This document shows, piece after piece, positions 1 to 10,446 of a stretch of DNA of 64,000 nt (its first letter is position 1; each line of letters opens with the position of its first letter). A program made the translations under genes and the position numbers. Origin of the DNA: Lonsdalea britannica (GTDB lineage Bacteria > Pseudomonadota > Gammaproteobacteria > Enterobacterales > Enterobacteriaceae); contig NZ_LUTN01000006.1 of NCBI RefSeq assembly GCF_002111595.1, positions 62,001 through 126,000 of the forward strand, written 5' to 3'. The notes under the pieces were generated by a model. It was not told where the DNA came from. It ran no database searches and saw nothing but the letters and a program-made list of their open reading frames with translations.

Positions 1-73
1 ACCGGCTGGCGTGTAATCTAAACCTGGTTTTTTCAACTAAACTACCAAAAAAGGCAGATAATCTTTACTCAGA

Positions 74-1141
74 TTAGAACTGGTAAACAACACCCAGTGC
101 TACGCGGTCATCGTTAGCGACACGGTATGCGTTATCGTTGTCCAGCAGGTTGATGTCGTATTCAGTGTAGACGGACATGTTTTTGTTGAACGCGTAGTTA
201 GCACCCAGGCTGACGTATTTGCTTACGTAGTCATTGTTGCCGTTAGAGTCGTCTTTCGCTTTGGCGGAAACGTAACCCAGAGACGGAGTCAGACCGAAGT
301 CGAAGGTGTACTGCGCGACAGCTTCGAATACTTTGGTTTTGTCTGCGGTGCTTGTGAAAGCGGTTAAACCGTTACCGATATAGGTCAGGTTGCGGTATTC
401 ACCGTAGGTCGCGGCCAAATAAACGCTGTTAGCGTCATATTTCAGACCTGTAGCCCAAGCTTCAGCACGGTCACCGTGACCATCGTCTGATTGATCGGTA
501 GTACGGTCAACGGTTTCATAAGAACCGATTACACCCACGCCGATCGGTGAAGTGTAAGAAGAAGACACACCCCAGCCGTCGCCATTCTGGCGTTCTACAA
601 CACGAGAACCTTCGTTTTTGCCTTGGTACTGTACGGCGAAGTCCCAGCCATCAACCAGGCCGAAGAAGTTTTTGTTGCGGTAGGTTGCTACGCCAGAGCT
701 ACGGCCTGTGATGCTGTCGGTGTACTGGCTGTCGCTGCCAAATTCTGGCAGAACGTCGGTGTAAGAAATACCGTCGTAGGCGATGCCCAGGTTACGACCG
801 TAGTCGAATGAGCCGTAGTCAGCGAATTTGAAGCCAGCGTAAGCGTAGCGAGTTTTGCTAGCAGATGCATTCTGGTTTTCAGCGCCTGAAGCATTGAATT
901 CATATTCGAAACGACCGTAACCGGTCAGTTCGTTAGTGATCTGAGTTTCACCTTTGAAGCCAAGACGAGCATAAGTTTTGTCGCCATCGTTATCGGAGTC
1001 ATCGGAGAAGTAGTGCAGGCCAACAACTTTGCCGTAAAGATCCAGCTTGTTGCCGTCTTTATTATAGACTTCAGCTGCATTTGCTGCGCCTGCAGCTAAC
1101 AAAGCCGGGATTACCACTGCAAGAAAATTGCGCTTCATCAT
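74..1141 (-). CDS. ompF: Outer-membrane general porin, OmpF type
   Basis: Trimeric 16-strand beta-barrel porin for passive diffusion of small hydrophilic solutes. The reading frame is open further upstream, but I start at the double ATG (1141-1136), which gives 355 residues and the canonical signal peptide [20 protein letters not shown], cleaved before AEVYNKDG. The segments [32 protein letters not shown] and GVATYRN are porin hallmarks, and the chain ends in Phe (VVYQF), the BAM recognition signature. A Shine-Dalgarno GAGGGTAAC lies just upstream. Position next to asnS matches E. coli ompF and not ompC, which is why I choose that name. Expression is likely OmpR-controlled (see the upstream site). 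Orthology to OmpF as opposed to another paralogue is very likely but not proven. Confidence 0.93.
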   Translation of the reverse strand: MMKRNFLAVVIPALLAAGAANAAEVYNKDGNKLDLYGKVVGLHYFSDDSDNDGDKTYARLGFKGETQITNELTGYGRFEYEFNASGAENQNASASKTRYAYAGFKFADYGSFDYGRNLGIAYDGISYTDVLPEFGSDSQYTDSITGRSSGVATYRNKNFFGLVDGWDFAVQYQGKNEGSRVVERQNGDGWGVSSSYTSPIGVGVIGSYETVDRTTDQSDDGHGDRAEAWATGLKYDANSVYLAATYGEYRNLTYIGNGLTAFTSTADKTKVFEAVAQYTFDFGLTPSLGYVSAKAKDDSNGNNDYVSKYVSLGANYAFNKNMSVYTEYDINLLDNDNAYRVANDDRVALGVVYQF

Positions 1142-1310
1142 TGTTACCCTCATTGGTGTTATTGGACACCTACATTTGCCTCGAAAATTTCTTACGGAAC
1201 TTTTGTGGCAATTGTGATGTCTTCCTGTGTCTGCACGCAGTTTTCCATTCACTAGGTCGTTAAGCTACCCTAAAAATGATACTAAGTTCGTAATCAGGTA
1301 ACCATTGGAA

Positions 1311-1334
1311 AATATGTATTACAAAATGTAAAAA
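1311..1334 (-). promoter_or_regulatory. Candidate OmpR-binding site upstream of ompF
   Basis: On the minus strand this reads TTTTTACATTTTGTAATACA followed by TATT, resembling the F-box pattern (TTTACATTTTG, then ACATATT) bound by OmpR-P upstream of enterobacterial porin genes. It lies about 170 bp before the ompF start codon. The 5' leader between the site and the gene also resembles that of E. coli ompF (GCAGACACA and GTTCCGTAA words). The assignment rests on motif similarity only. Confidence 0.45.
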
Positions 1335-1360
1335 CCACTGAACTTTTTACAAGAATGCTA

Positions 1361-1394
1361 AATAAAAGAAGGGGCCGTTATAAACGGCCCCTTC
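1361..1394 (-). terminator. Rho-independent terminator of asnS
   Basis: A perfect 12-bp stem (GAAGGGGCCGTT at 1368-1379 pairing with 1383-1394) closes a 3-nt loop. On the minus strand it is followed by TTTTATTT. It stands 40 bp past the asnS stop codon and insulates asnS from ompF. Confidence 0.85.
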
Positions 1395-1433
1395 GCTATT
1401 CTAGATATTTGTTTTGCTTATATTAATTTTTTA

Positions 1434-2833
1434 TTAAAAGCTCGCGTTACGTGGAGTTCGAGGGAACGGAATGACATCTCGAACATTTTGGACGCCGGTC
1501 ACATAAGCGACCAAACGTTCGAAACCAAGACCGAATCCGGAGTGGGGAACCGTGCCGTAACGGCGCAGATCGCGGTACCAACTGTAGTCTTCTTTGTTCA
1601 GTCCCATTTCTTCCAGGCGACGGTCAAGATGGTCAAGACGCTCTTCACGTTGAGAGCCACCGATAATTTCACCGATACCCGGCGCCAAAACATCCATCGC
1701 GGCAACCGTTTTACCATCATCATTCATGCGCATATAAAACGCTTTGATATCTTTCGGGTAATTTTTAACCACCACGGGCGCTTTAAAATGTTTCTCAGCC
1801 AGATAGCGTTCGTGCTCTGAAGACAGGTCGATGCCCCAAGAAACCGGGTTTTCGAATGTTTCGCCGCAGTTTTCAAGAATAGTGATTGCGTCTGTGTAAT
1901 CCACCTGAGAGAAATCGGCATGAATAAATTCCTCCAGACGGGTCAGCGCCTCCTTATCTACGCGCTGAGCGAAAAATGCCATATCGTCCGCGCGTTCTTC
2001 CAGAACAGCTTTAAACACAAACTTGAGCAGGTCTTCAGCCAGTTTGGCCGTATCTTCCAGATCGGCGAAAGCGACTTCGGGCTCGATCATCCAAAATTCA
2101 GCAAGGTGACGACTGGTGTTCGAGTTTTCAGCGCGGAAGGTCGGGCCAAAGGTGTAGATTTTGGATAGGGCGCAGGCGTAGGCTTCCCCATTCAGCTGGC
2201 CGGATACGGTCAGAAAAGCTTCTTTACCGAAGAAATCTTCATTGAAATCAACCGCTCCCTGTTCGGTACGCGGCAGATTTTCCAAATCCAATGTGGATAC
2301 GCGGAACATTTCGCCAGCGCCTTCAGTGTCGGAGGCGGTAATCAACGGAGTGGAAACCCAGTTGTAACCTTGCTGGTGGAAGAAGCGATGGACGGCTTGA
2401 GCCAGTGTGTTACGGACGCGGGCGACAGCGCCGATCAGGTTGGTGCGTGGACGCAAGTGAGCGACTTCCCGCAGGTATTCTATACTGTGACGTTTGGCCG
2501 CCATAGGGTAGGTGTCCGGATCGTCAACCCATCCCACTACGCTCACGTTAGTCGCCTGCAGCTCGAAGCTTTGGCCCTGACCGGGGGATGCGACGACTTT
2601 ACCCGTGATTTCCACTGAGCAGCCGGTCGTCAGGCGCAGAATATCACTCTGATAATTCTCAAGATTATTATTAACCACGGCCTGTAGTGAATCAAAGCAG
2701 GAACCGTCATAGACGGCAATGAAGGAAATACCGGCTTTAGAATCTCTCCGGGTACGTACCAGCCGCGCACGGTGACTTCGTTGTCAACGGCGACACGGCC
2801 TTGCAGTACGTCGACTACAGGCACTACGCTCAT
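1434..2833 (-). CDS. asnS: Asparaginyl-tRNA synthetase (one-base frameshift in this sequence)
   Basis: Class II aminoacyl-tRNA synthetase that charges tRNA-Asn with Asn. The N-terminus [20 protein letters not shown] (OB-fold anticodon-binding domain) is read from 2833, but the frame breaks at 2759-2760. There the minus strand has TGG-TAC where TGG-GTA-CGT-ACC-CGG (W-V-R-T-R) is expected. Restoring one G in the run gives exactly 466 codons, the length of E. coli AsnS. The rest, read continuously from about 2757 to 1434, carries the class II motifs [16 protein letters not shown] (motif 2) and [15 protein letters not shown] (motif 3), and ends RTPRNASF as in E. coli. Because asnS is essential, the break is most likely a sequencing error. 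It is monocistronic, with its own terminator. Confidence 0.95.
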
Positions 2834-3014
2834 AACATTCTCTCTTTGAATAAAATATGTTTAAAAAACAGTAAACGCCCTAGCTTAGGGCAGCATTGCT
2901 ATGTTACTTGCCGGTATGCAGGACACAAGTAGAAATCACCGGAATGCAATAAGTTTTGTGCATTCCGGCGTCACTGGATTAAAGATTAAGCGATGGTCAG
3001 TGGGAACCGGCGTT

Positions 3015-4219
3015 TTAACTTGCCTTACGGACCTGTGGCAGGTCAAAAGCTTCACGCAGAGCGCTAACGAATGCCGGGTCGTGGCAAATGGTTTTTCCCG
3101 GGCTGTCAGATAATTTTGCTACCGGTCGTCCGTTACATTCGACCAACTTGATGACGATATTGAGCGGGGTGACGCCCGGAATATCGCAGGTAAGGCGCGT
3201 ACCGATGCCAAAAACAAGATCGATGCGCTGCCAGAAATGGCGATATAGCGCGATTGCTTTATCCATATTCAGGCTGTCAGAGAAGACTAACGTCTTCTCC
3301 ATCGGATCTATGCCGAGCGAAAGGTAATGCGCGATTGCTTTTTCGCCCCACTGGATAGGATCCCCTGAATCGTGGCGCAAGCCCTGATAGGCTTGCGCAA
3401 AGCGCGGGTCAAAATCCCTGAGGAACGCATCCATGGCGATGCAGTCTGTCAGAGCGATACCCAGTTGGTCGGGATATTCCTGTAGCCAAGCTTCCAGCGC
3501 CGCACGCTGGCTGTTTTCGAGCGTTGGACTGATTTGTTGATGCGCCTGAAACCATTCGTGAGCCTGGGTTCCTACCGGCGTCAGCTGCAGTCTCCGCGCG
3601 AGATCATAATTGCTGGAACCAATCAGATAAGGAAACTCAGCTTTCAGCGTACGCACGATGTTGAATTGCACATCGCGAGAGAATCGACGACGTGTGCCGA
3701 AATCCATCAGCTTGAAACGAGACAAATCCATGCCGGCGTTTGCCGTTTTGAACTGGTTGAGCGTTTGTTGCAGCTGTGCGAGTGCGTCGTTCACGCTGAC
3801 CCGCGGTGAGCGCGAGCGGTGAACGACTTCGCTGACGACCGACAATAAAGGCACTTCCCACAGAATCACTTCACGCCAGGGGCCCGCGATGCGAATATCC
3901 AATCGGCCTGATGATTGCTGATGTGAACCTGTCGGGGATTGAAGCGAAACGTCTTCAGCCAATTCAGATAATCCGTTTTGAAGAAAGGCAGCGCCGAAAG
4001 ATAGTCAAACTCGTCCTCGCTGAGCGCCAGGCTGCCCATGGCCTCCACCTGTGCGGAGATCTCCTCCGCATACACGCCTAGTTTTTCGTCACCGCGGCAG
4101 CGGAACTCCGCCGCCACCTCAACATCGTAATACTGATGGTAGACAGCCTGCTGCATATGCAGTTTGTAGGCATCGGTATCCAGCAACGAGGTCAATATCG
4201 GGGAAGGGTTACAAGTCAT
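3015..4219 (-). CDS. pncB: Nicotinate phosphoribosyltransferase (one-base frameshift in this sequence)
   Basis: First step of NAD salvage: nicotinate + PRPP + ATP to nicotinate mononucleotide. The N-terminal part starts at 4219 ([20 protein letters not shown], the typical substrate-binding start), and the frame breaks at 3907-3908. The C-terminal part ([19 protein letters not shown] through RKAS) continues in the -1 frame. Adding one G in the GG run reads N-H-Q-G-R-L-D-I and gives 401 codons, against 400 in E. coli PncB. Conserved stretches include [40 protein letters not shown] and LRHDSGDP. A NadR-type box about 200 bp upstream fits repression by NadR. The break is probably a sequencing artefact. 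Confidence 0.93.
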
Positions 4220-4416
4220 AATGCGTTACAGCATCCTCGTTCAACGCAGTTAAGCGGTTAAAACGATGACGGAAGGGCTCGGAACCTTCCCAAAATCGTC
4301 TGTTTGTTCGCGCTATATCACCATAACGGGCGGATTTAGGCGAGATTCAAATGTGCGATTGTGAAAATAAAGTGTCTATTTTTTTGCCGTTTTTAACATT
4401 AGTGTTTGAAACCCAA

Positions 4417-4434
4417 TGTTTTTTATACTAAACA
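4417..4434. promoter_or_regulatory. NadR box upstream of pncB
   Basis: TGTTTTTTATACTAAACA matches the NadR operator TGTTTA-N6-TAAACA at 11 of 12 specified positions. It sits in the 577-bp divergent region between pncB (minus) and pepN (plus), about 200 bp from the pncB start codon, where NadR represses pncB in enterobacteria. The rest of this intergenic region is AT-rich on the pncB side, and I see no gene in it. Confidence 0.65.
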
Positions 4435-4796
4435 AAAATTTAAAAAAAAAACGCGTTGCTCATGATTCAAAAGCGAGAAATAGGGAATGTTTGCATTCCG
4501 TATCAGAGATCCTTTTAATAGAGGTAACAGTTTGTTCAATAAAGAATCTGTGTGTGAAAAAACCGCATTTTGATGCGTTGTTCCGACGGTTCGAAGGGAA
4601 ATGACAAACGCTGAATTCACCTCTTGGTACGTCTATATTGAAAGACTCGGTGGTTTAACTCAGTTTACGCACCGTCGAACAACGCCGGCGCTGAATGAGA
4701 AAAACTCGCGTCCTTATTGAAATGGCGCTTCTGAACTCCGGCGGGCCTGATTGCATGACCTGTCGCCATTACTGTCCGTCACAAAGGTAACGATTT

Positions 4797-7412
4797 ATGA
4801 GCCAGCAACCCCAAGTAAAATATCGGCACGACTACCGCGCGCCGGACTACACCATCACCGACATCGCATTAGATTTCGACCTGGGCCCGGATAAAACGCG
4901 GGTGATCGCTACCAGTCAGGTTATTTTGCAGGGCGAAACCGGCGCCCCCTTGCGGCTGGACGGTGAAGGATTGCACCTGATCGATATTCTGGTGGACGGC
5001 CAGCGCTGGACAGAGTACCAACAGCTTCCCGATGGCCTGGAACTTAATGGGTTGCCGGCCAAATTCGCGTTGCAGATCGAAACAGAAATCAACCCGGCCG
5101 CCAACAGCGCGCTGGAAGGGCTGTATCAGTCCGGCGATGCGTTGTGTACCCAATGCGAGGCCGAGGGGTTCCGCCACATCACCTATTATCTCGACCGTCC
5201 CGATGTACTGGCGCGTTTCACCACCCGCATCACCGCTGATAAAAATCGTTATCCCTACCTGTTGTCGAACGGCAACCGCGTTGCACAGGGCGAACTTGCC
5301 GATAACCGCCACTGGGTTGAATGGCAGGACCCGTTCCCCAAACCTTGTTATCTCTTTGCCTTGGTGGCGGGCGATTTTGACGTTTTACGCGACACGTTCA
5401 CCACGCGTAGCGGTAAAGACGTCGCACTGGAACTGTACGTCGATCGCGGCAATCTCGATCGTGCCGATTGGGCCATGACGTCGCTCAAAAATGCAATGAA
5501 GTGGGACGAAACGCGCTTTGGTCTGGAGTACGACCTCGACATCTATATGATCGTCGCCGTCGACTTCTTCAACATGGGGGCGATGGAAAACAAAGGACTG
5601 AACGTCTTCAACTCTAAGTACGTTCTGGCTAAAGCGGAAACCGCAACCGATAAGGATTATCTCAATATTGAAGCGGTGATCGGACACGAGTATTTCCACA
5701 ACTGGACCGGCAACCGCGTTACCTGCCGCGACTGGTTCCAACTCAGCCTCAAAGAGGGCCTGACGGTCTTCCGCGATCAAGAATTCAGCTCCGATCGGGG
5801 GTCGCGTCCCGCTAACCGGATCGACAACGTTCGCGTTATGCGCGGTGCGCAGTTCGCCGAAGATGCCAGCCCGATGTCGCATCCTATCCGACCGGATCAG
5901 GTCATTGAGATGAATAACTTCTACACCCTGACGGTCTACGAAAAAGGGTCTGAGGTTATTCGAATGATGCATACGCTGTTGGGCGAAGAGAAATTCCAGG
6001 CCGGAATGAGGCTGTATTTCGACCGTCATGACGGCAGCGCCGCAACCTGCGACGACTTTGTTCAGGCGATGGAAGATGCTTCTGGCATCGATTTGACGCA
6101 GTTCCGTCGCTGGTATAGCCAGTCCGGAACGCCTGTGCTGACGATCCAGGACGACTACGATGCGGCGAATGAGCAATATCGTCTGCAGGTTACGCAAAAC
6201 ACGCCGGTCGGTCATGACAAGCTGCGTAAACAGCCGCTACACATCCCACTGGATATCGAACTGTATGACCACGAAGGTCAGCCGATCCCGCTGGTGCAAA
6301 ATGGTCAGTCAGTCGGTTCCGTGCTCAGCGTGACCGAACCCGAGCAGACGTTTGTGTTCGAACAGGTGCCATGTCAGCCGGTGCCTTCTCTATTAAGAGA
6401 GTTTTCTGCGCCGGTGAAAGTCAACTACAGCTGGGGCGACGAACAACTGACCTTCCTGATGCGTCATGCGCGCAATGCCTTTTCGCGCTGGGATGCGGCG
6501 CAAAGTCTGCTGGCTAGCCACATCCGTCTAAACGTAGCGCGCTATCAGCAGAAACAGCCGTTATCGCTGCCATTGCATGTGGTTGACGCTTTCCGCGGCG
6601 TTTTATTGGATGATTCGCTGGACCCGATGCTGGCCTCGCAGATCTTGTCGTTGCCTGGCGAAAATGAAATCGCGGAACTGTTCGATATCATCGATCCTGA
6701 AGCGATTTCCGCCGTGCGTCATGCGTTGACCCAAACGCTGGCGAAGGAAATGGCTGACGAGCTGCTGGCGGTGTATCGCGACAATCAGACGCCGGCCTAT
6801 CGCGTCGATCAGGACGACATGGGGAAACGCGCGCTGCGTAATGTGTGCCTGCACTATCTGGCGTTTGGCGACGAACAGCAGGCGGATGCTCTGGTGAGTC
6901 GTCAGTTCGAACAGGCCGACAATATGACAGACTCCCTGGCGGCGCTGTCAGCGGCGGTGAGCGCATTATTGCCGTGCCGCGATGCGCTGCTGGCGTCATT
7001 CGACGAACGCTGGCATCAGGATGGTCTGGTCATGGATAAATGGTTTACGCTTCAGGCGACCAGCCAAGAAACCGACGTCCTTGATCGTGTGCGAGCGCTG
7101 TTGAAACACCGCTCTTTCAGCTTGAACAACCCGAACCGTTTGCGGTCATTAGTGGGTGCCTTTACCTCAGCCAACCCGGCGGCCTTCCATGCTTCTGACG
7201 GCAGCGGCTACCGTTTCCTGACAGAAATGCTGGTCGATCTCAATACGCGCAATCCACAGGTCGCCGCCCGTTTGATCGAGCCGTTGATCCGCTTGAAGCG
7301 CTACGATCACGGGCGTCAGGAACAGATGCGCAAAGCGCTGGAAACGCTGAAAGCGTTGCCTAATTTGTCGGGAGATTTGTTCGAGAAGATTACGAAGGCA
7401 TTAGAAGCCTAA
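4797..7412 (+). CDS. pepN: Aminopeptidase N (M1 family)
   Basis: Cytosolic zinc aminopeptidase that removes N-terminal residues from peptides in late protein turnover. It has 871 residues (E. coli 870). The exopeptidase motif GAMEN lies near residue 261 and the zinc site HEYFH at 297-301 is followed by the distal Glu in LKEGLTVFRD. The N-terminal beta domain (MSQQPQVKYRHDYRAPDYTI) and C-terminal helical domain are complete. Start chosen at ATG 4797 after AAAGGTAACG, which agrees with the family N-terminus. It is divergent from pncB and convergent with the ssu operon, with a shared terminator. Intact, no anomalies. Confidence 0.97.
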   Translation: MSQQPQVKYRHDYRAPDYTITDIALDFDLGPDKTRVIATSQVILQGETGAPLRLDGEGLHLIDILVDGQRWTEYQQLPDGLELNGLPAKFALQIETEINPAANSALEGLYQSGDALCTQCEAEGFRHITYYLDRPDVLARFTTRITADKNRYPYLLSNGNRVAQGELADNRHWVEWQDPFPKPCYLFALVAGDFDVLRDTFTTRSGKDVALELYVDRGNLDRADWAMTSLKNAMKWDETRFGLEYDLDIYMIVAVDFFNMGAMENKGLNVFNSKYVLAKAETATDKDYLNIEAVIGHEYFHNWTGNRVTCRDWFQLSLKEGLTVFRDQEFSSDRGSRPANRIDNVRVMRGAQFAEDASPMSHPIRPDQVIEMNNFYTLTVYEKGSEVIRMMHTLLGEEKFQAGMRLYFDRHDGSAATCDDFVQAMEDASGIDLTQFRRWYSQSGTPVLTIQDDYDAANEQYRLQVTQNTPVGHDKLRKQPLHIPLDIELYDHEGQPIPLVQNGQSVGSVLSVTEPEQTFVFEQVPCQPVPSLLREFSAPVKVNYSWGDEQLTFLMRHARNAFSRWDAAQSLLASHIRLNVARYQQKQPLSLPLHVVDAFRGVLLDDSLDPMLASQILSLPGENEIAELFDIIDPEAISAVRHALTQTLAKEMADELLAVYRDNQTPAYRVDQDDMGKRALRNVCLHYLAFGDEQQADALVSRQFEQADNMTDSLAALSAAVSALLPCRDALLASFDERWHQDGLVMDKWFTLQATSQETDVLDRVRALLKHRSFSLNNPNRLRSLVGAFTSANPAAFHASDGSGYRFLTEMLVDLNTRNPQVAARLIEPLIRLKRYDHGRQEQMRKALETLKALPNLSGDLFEKITKALEA

Positions 7413-7631
7413 ACGCTTTTAAGCGCAGCCTTGAGCCTATCGCTGGCGTCGCCGTCATATAAACTGGCGACGTAAAAAGGGTTAACACAGAAAGTCGAGG
7501 GGCGTTTCATCGCAGGATAGTCGAGGCCATGTTGAAGCACGAAAGCAGGGCTTTAATGTACCGCAACGTTTTGACGATGATGAAAAGCAGTGGTGCTTCA
7601 CACGAAAAAACATCGCTTTATGTCACTCTGA

Positions 7632-7670
7632 AACAGCCGCTCGCCTGCGAAAGGTAGCGGCTGTTTTTTT
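7632..7670. terminator. Terminator between pepN and ssuB
   Basis: A 10-bp stem AACAGCCGCT (7632-7641) pairs with 7656-7665 and is followed by a T7 run on the plus strand. It lies between the convergent ends of pepN and ssuB. The plus orientation is strong and serves pepN; the minus side has only a few T residues. The 220 bp between the pepN stop and this stem hold nothing I recognise. Confidence 0.8.
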
Positions 7671-7686
7671 CGTCTTATGACAGAGA

Positions 7687-8481
7687 CTAGAATGCGGCCC
7701 GAGTCAAAGATGCATGATGCTCGGGTTTGGCGGGGGTCAGAATGCGCTCCAACACACTAGCTTCCAGCTCGGCCAGTTTCGCCGAGCCCCGGCGCCGAGG
7801 ACGCGGTTGATCGACCAGAATATCCAGACCGACCTTGCCATCTTCAATCAAGATAACGCGGTCTGCCAGTGCGACCGCTTCGCTGACGTCATGGGTGACC
7901 AGCAGGACGGTAAAACCTTGTTCCAGCCAGAGTGATTCGATCAGTCTCTGCATTTCGATACGCGTTAACGCATCCAGTGCGCCCAGCGGTTCATCCAGCA
8001 GCAGCAGACCGGGGCGGTGGATCAATGCGCGAGCCAGCGCCACACGCTGTTTTTGTCCGCCGGAAAGGGCGGCTGGCCATTCGTTTGCACGCGAGGCCAG
8101 TCCCACGGCCGCCAGCGCATCCTGTGCGGCAGTGCGCCATTCACCCCGCAGCCCCAGCCCTACGTTATCAATCACTTTCTTCCAGGGAAGCAGGCGAGCC
8201 TCCTGAAACATCAGTCGGATATCGGACCGAGACTGGCTCAACGGGGCGCTGCCAGCCAGAAGTTCCCCGGATGAGACGGTTTCCAGTCCGGCAAGCAGGC
8301 GCAGCAGAGTACTTTTGCCGCAGCCGCTGCGGCCAACGACGGCGACAAACTGACCCGCCGGGATAGGCAGTTGAATATCCTGCAGGATAGTGCGTTGGCC
8401 GTAACGTTTGCTCACGCCATTGATTAATAGCGGCATACCTGCGTTAAGACGCGCCGGTGAGGATAGCGAAGTAAGATTCAT
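7687..8481 (-). CDS. ssuB: Aliphatic sulfonate ABC transporter, ATP-binding subunit
   Basis: Energises uptake of alkanesulfonates. It has 264 residues with Walker [11 protein letters not shown]-loop [13 protein letters not shown], signature [15 protein letters not shown], Walker [13 protein letters not shown] and switch His in VTHDVSEA, the standard order for nitrate/sulfonate-type ATPases. It is the last gene of ssuEADCB on the minus strand, and its ATG overlaps the ssuC stop by 4 nt, indicating translational coupling. Slightly longer than E. coli SsuB (255) through its C-terminal tail. Identification is firm because the full operon order is conserved. Confidence 0.95.
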   Translation of the reverse strand: MNLTSLSSPARLNAGMPLLINGVSKRYGQRTILQDIQLPIPAGQFVAVVGRSGCGKSTLLRLLAGLETVSSGELLAGSAPLSQSRSDIRLMFQEARLLPWKKVIDNVGLGLRGEWRTAAQDALAAVGLASRANEWPAALSGGQKQRVALARALIHRPGLLLLDEPLGALDALTRIEMQRLIESLWLEQGFTVLLVTHDVSEAVALADRVILIEDGKVGLDILVDQPRPRRRGSAKLAELEASVLERILTPAKPEHHASLTRAAF

Positions 8482-9269
8482 GCAGGTTCCTCCTTAGATT
8501 GATAGGCGGGGTGCCAGCGTAGCCAGACGCGCTCCAATAACACGGTGCTGACGTCAGCCAGCTTGCCCAGGCAGGCGTAGAGAATGATGGCGACTACCAC
8601 GACATCGGTCTGGAGAAACTCGCGGGCATTCATCGCCAGGTAACCAATTCCCGAGCTGGCTGAAATGGTCTCCGCCACAATCAGCGTCAGCCACATCAGC
8701 CCTAACGCGAACCGGACGCCGACCATGATGGAAGGCAGCGCGCCGGGCAGCACGACCTGACGAAACAGGCTGAATCCCGACAATCCATAGCTGCGCGCCA
8801 TTTCCAGCAAACCACCATCGAGATTACGGATGCCGTGATAGGTGTTGAGGTAAATAGGAAACAGGGTGCCCAGTGCGACTAAAAAGATCTTGGCGCTTTC
8901 TTCAATGCCAAACCACAGGATCACCAGCGGAATCAGCGCTAAATGTGGAATATTGCGCAGCATCTGGACGGAGGTATCCAGTAGACGTTCGCCCGTGCGG
9001 GAAAGTCCGGAAATAAAGCCGAGCAGCAGGCCAAGCGATCCGCCAATGGCGAAACCGATCAACGCGCGCCAGGTGCTGATCGCCAGATGTTGCCACAGCT
9101 CGCCGCTGACGGTCAGCCGCCAAAAAGCGGCGACGATGGCTTCGGGAGAGGGCAGGATTCGGGTGGACAGCCAGCCGGTTTGCGACGCGATCTGCCAAAC
9201 CACCACCAGCAGCAGCGGTAGCGCCCAGGGCGTGAGTTGATAAGCCGCCTGTCGCGATAGCGTTTTCAT
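8478..9269 (-). CDS. ssuC: Aliphatic sulfonate ABC transporter, permease subunit
   Basis: Inner-membrane permease of the alkanesulfonate importer, 263 residues, with about six hydrophobic segments. The EAA loop that contacts SsuB is visible as [26 protein letters not shown] (approximately residues 155-182). It follows ssuD with a 9-nt gap and overlaps ssuB by 4 nt. A second, more distant SsuC/TauC-type permease occurs in this window at 54234-55100. Confidence 0.94.
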   Translation of the reverse strand: MKTLSRQAAYQLTPWALPLLLVVVWQIASQTGWLSTRILPSPEAIVAAFWRLTVSGELWQHLAISTWRALIGFAIGGSLGLLLGFISGLSRTGERLLDTSVQMLRNIPHLALIPLVILWFGIEESAKIFLVALGTLFPIYLNTYHGIRNLDGGLLEMARSYGLSGFSLFRQVVLPGALPSIMVGVRFALGLMWLTLIVAETISASSGIGYLAMNAREFLQTDVVVVAIILYACLGKLADVSTVLLERVWLRWHPAYQSKEEPA

Positions 9270-9278
9270 GAGCGATCC

Positions 9279-10424
9279 TTAGCTTTGCGCGGCCTGGAGT
9301 GGCACATAGTTGTTGCCGATCACTTCGCCCAGCGCGGGTAGCGTTCGGGGCGCAGGCACGTCGGGAACCGCGACGTCCAGATGGGGGAACAGCAGTTCGG
9401 CTACACGATATGCCTCTTCCAGATGCGGATAGCCGGACAGAATAAACGTGTCGATGCCGAGGTTCGCATACTCCTGAATGCGCTCTGCGACCGTCTCTGG
9501 ATCACCTACCAGCGCCGTTCCCGCGCCGCCGCGCACTAATCCAACGCCTGCCCAGAGGTTAGGGCTGATCTCCAGTTTGTCGCGTTTACCGCCGTGCAGG
9601 GCGAGCATGCGCTGTTGGCCTACGGAATCGTAACGTCCCAGCGCTTGCTGGGCTTTGGCGATGGTGTCGTCATCCAACTGAGAGATCAGTCTGTCCGCCG
9701 CTTGCCAGGCTTCTCGAGTGGTTTCCCGCACAATCACGTGCAGGCGAATGCCGAAACGCACCGTGCGGCCTTGGGCTGCGGCTTTGGCGCGCACCTGCTC
9801 AATTTTCTCTTTGACCTGCGCCGGGGGTTCTCCCCAGGTGAGGTAGAGTTCGACTTGCTCCGCCGCCAGATCCTGTGCGGCGTCGGAGGACCCGCCAAAG
9901 TACAGCGGCGGCCTTGGCTGCTGCACGGGCGGGAAGATCAACCGGGCGCCTTTAACCTGAAGATGTTTGCCGTCGAAATCCACGGTTTCACCTTCCAGTA
10001 CCCGCCGCCAGATATGGGTGAACTCGGCGGACGCCTCATATCTCTCTTCGTGATTGAGAAACAGACCTTCGGCGGCCAGCTCGTCAGGATCGCCGCCAGT
10101 CACCAGATTGAACAACGCGCGGCCATTGGAAAGACGGTCCAGCGTCGCCGCCTGACGGGCAGCCAGCGTCGGTGAAATGATGCCGGGACGAAGTGCGACC
10201 AGAAAACGCAGCCGCTGTGTGACGGGGACGAGTGATGAAGCCACCAGCCAGGAGTCTTCGCAGGAACGGCCTGTGGGGATCAAGACACCACCGAAGCCGA
10301 GTTGATCCGTCGCCTGAGCGATTTGTTGCAAATAGCGGTAATCCACAGGTCGTGCCGATTCTCCGCTGCCGAGGTAATGACCGTCGCCGTGTGTGGGGAG
10401 AAACCAGAAAATGTTGAGGCTCAT
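9279..10424 (-). CDS. ssuD: FMNH2-dependent alkanesulfonate monooxygenase
   Basis: Flavin-dependent TIM-barrel enzyme that cleaves the C-S bond of C1-C10 alkanesulfonates, giving sulfite and an aldehyde, using FMNH2 delivered by SsuE. It has 381 residues, the same size as the E. coli protein, starting [19 protein letters not shown]. Conserved TGRSCED carries the active-site-adjacent Cys (Cys54 in E. coli), [12 protein letters not shown] the loop Arg, and [14 protein letters not shown] the phosphate region. It lies between ssuA and ssuC in the canonical operon order. Expected to be induced by sulfate limitation through Cbl/CysB. Confidence 0.96.
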   Translation of the reverse strand: MSLNIFWFLPTHGDGHYLGSGESARPVDYRYLQQIAQATDQLGFGGVLIPTGRSCEDSWLVASSLVPVTQRLRFLVALRPGIISPTLAARQAATLDRLSNGRALFNLVTGGDPDELAAEGLFLNHEERYEASAEFTHIWRRVLEGETVDFDGKHLQVKGARLIFPPVQQPRPPLYFGGSSDAAQDLAAEQVELYLTWGEPPAQVKEKIEQVRAKAAAQGRTVRFGIRLHVIVRETTREAWQAADRLISQLDDDTIAKAQQALGRYDSVGQQRMLALHGGKRDKLEISPNLWAGVGLVRGGAGTALVGDPETVAERIQEYANLGIDTFILSGYPHLEEAYRVAELLFPHLDVAVPDVPAPRTLPALGEVIGNNYVPLQAAQS

Positions 10425-10446
10425 GACGTATCTCCAGTCAAATTTA

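Noticed and set aside
4416-4620. Opposing 62- and 65-codon frames in the pncB-pepN gap
   Set aside because: They overlap the NadR box and a poly-A tract, lack ribosome sites and have no recognisable content.
5385-6215. 276-codon antisense frame inside pepN
   Set aside because: Antisense shadow of a conserved enzyme with no recognisable domain and no start signal. The same applies to the antisense frames inside ppsA, ydiJ and sufB.
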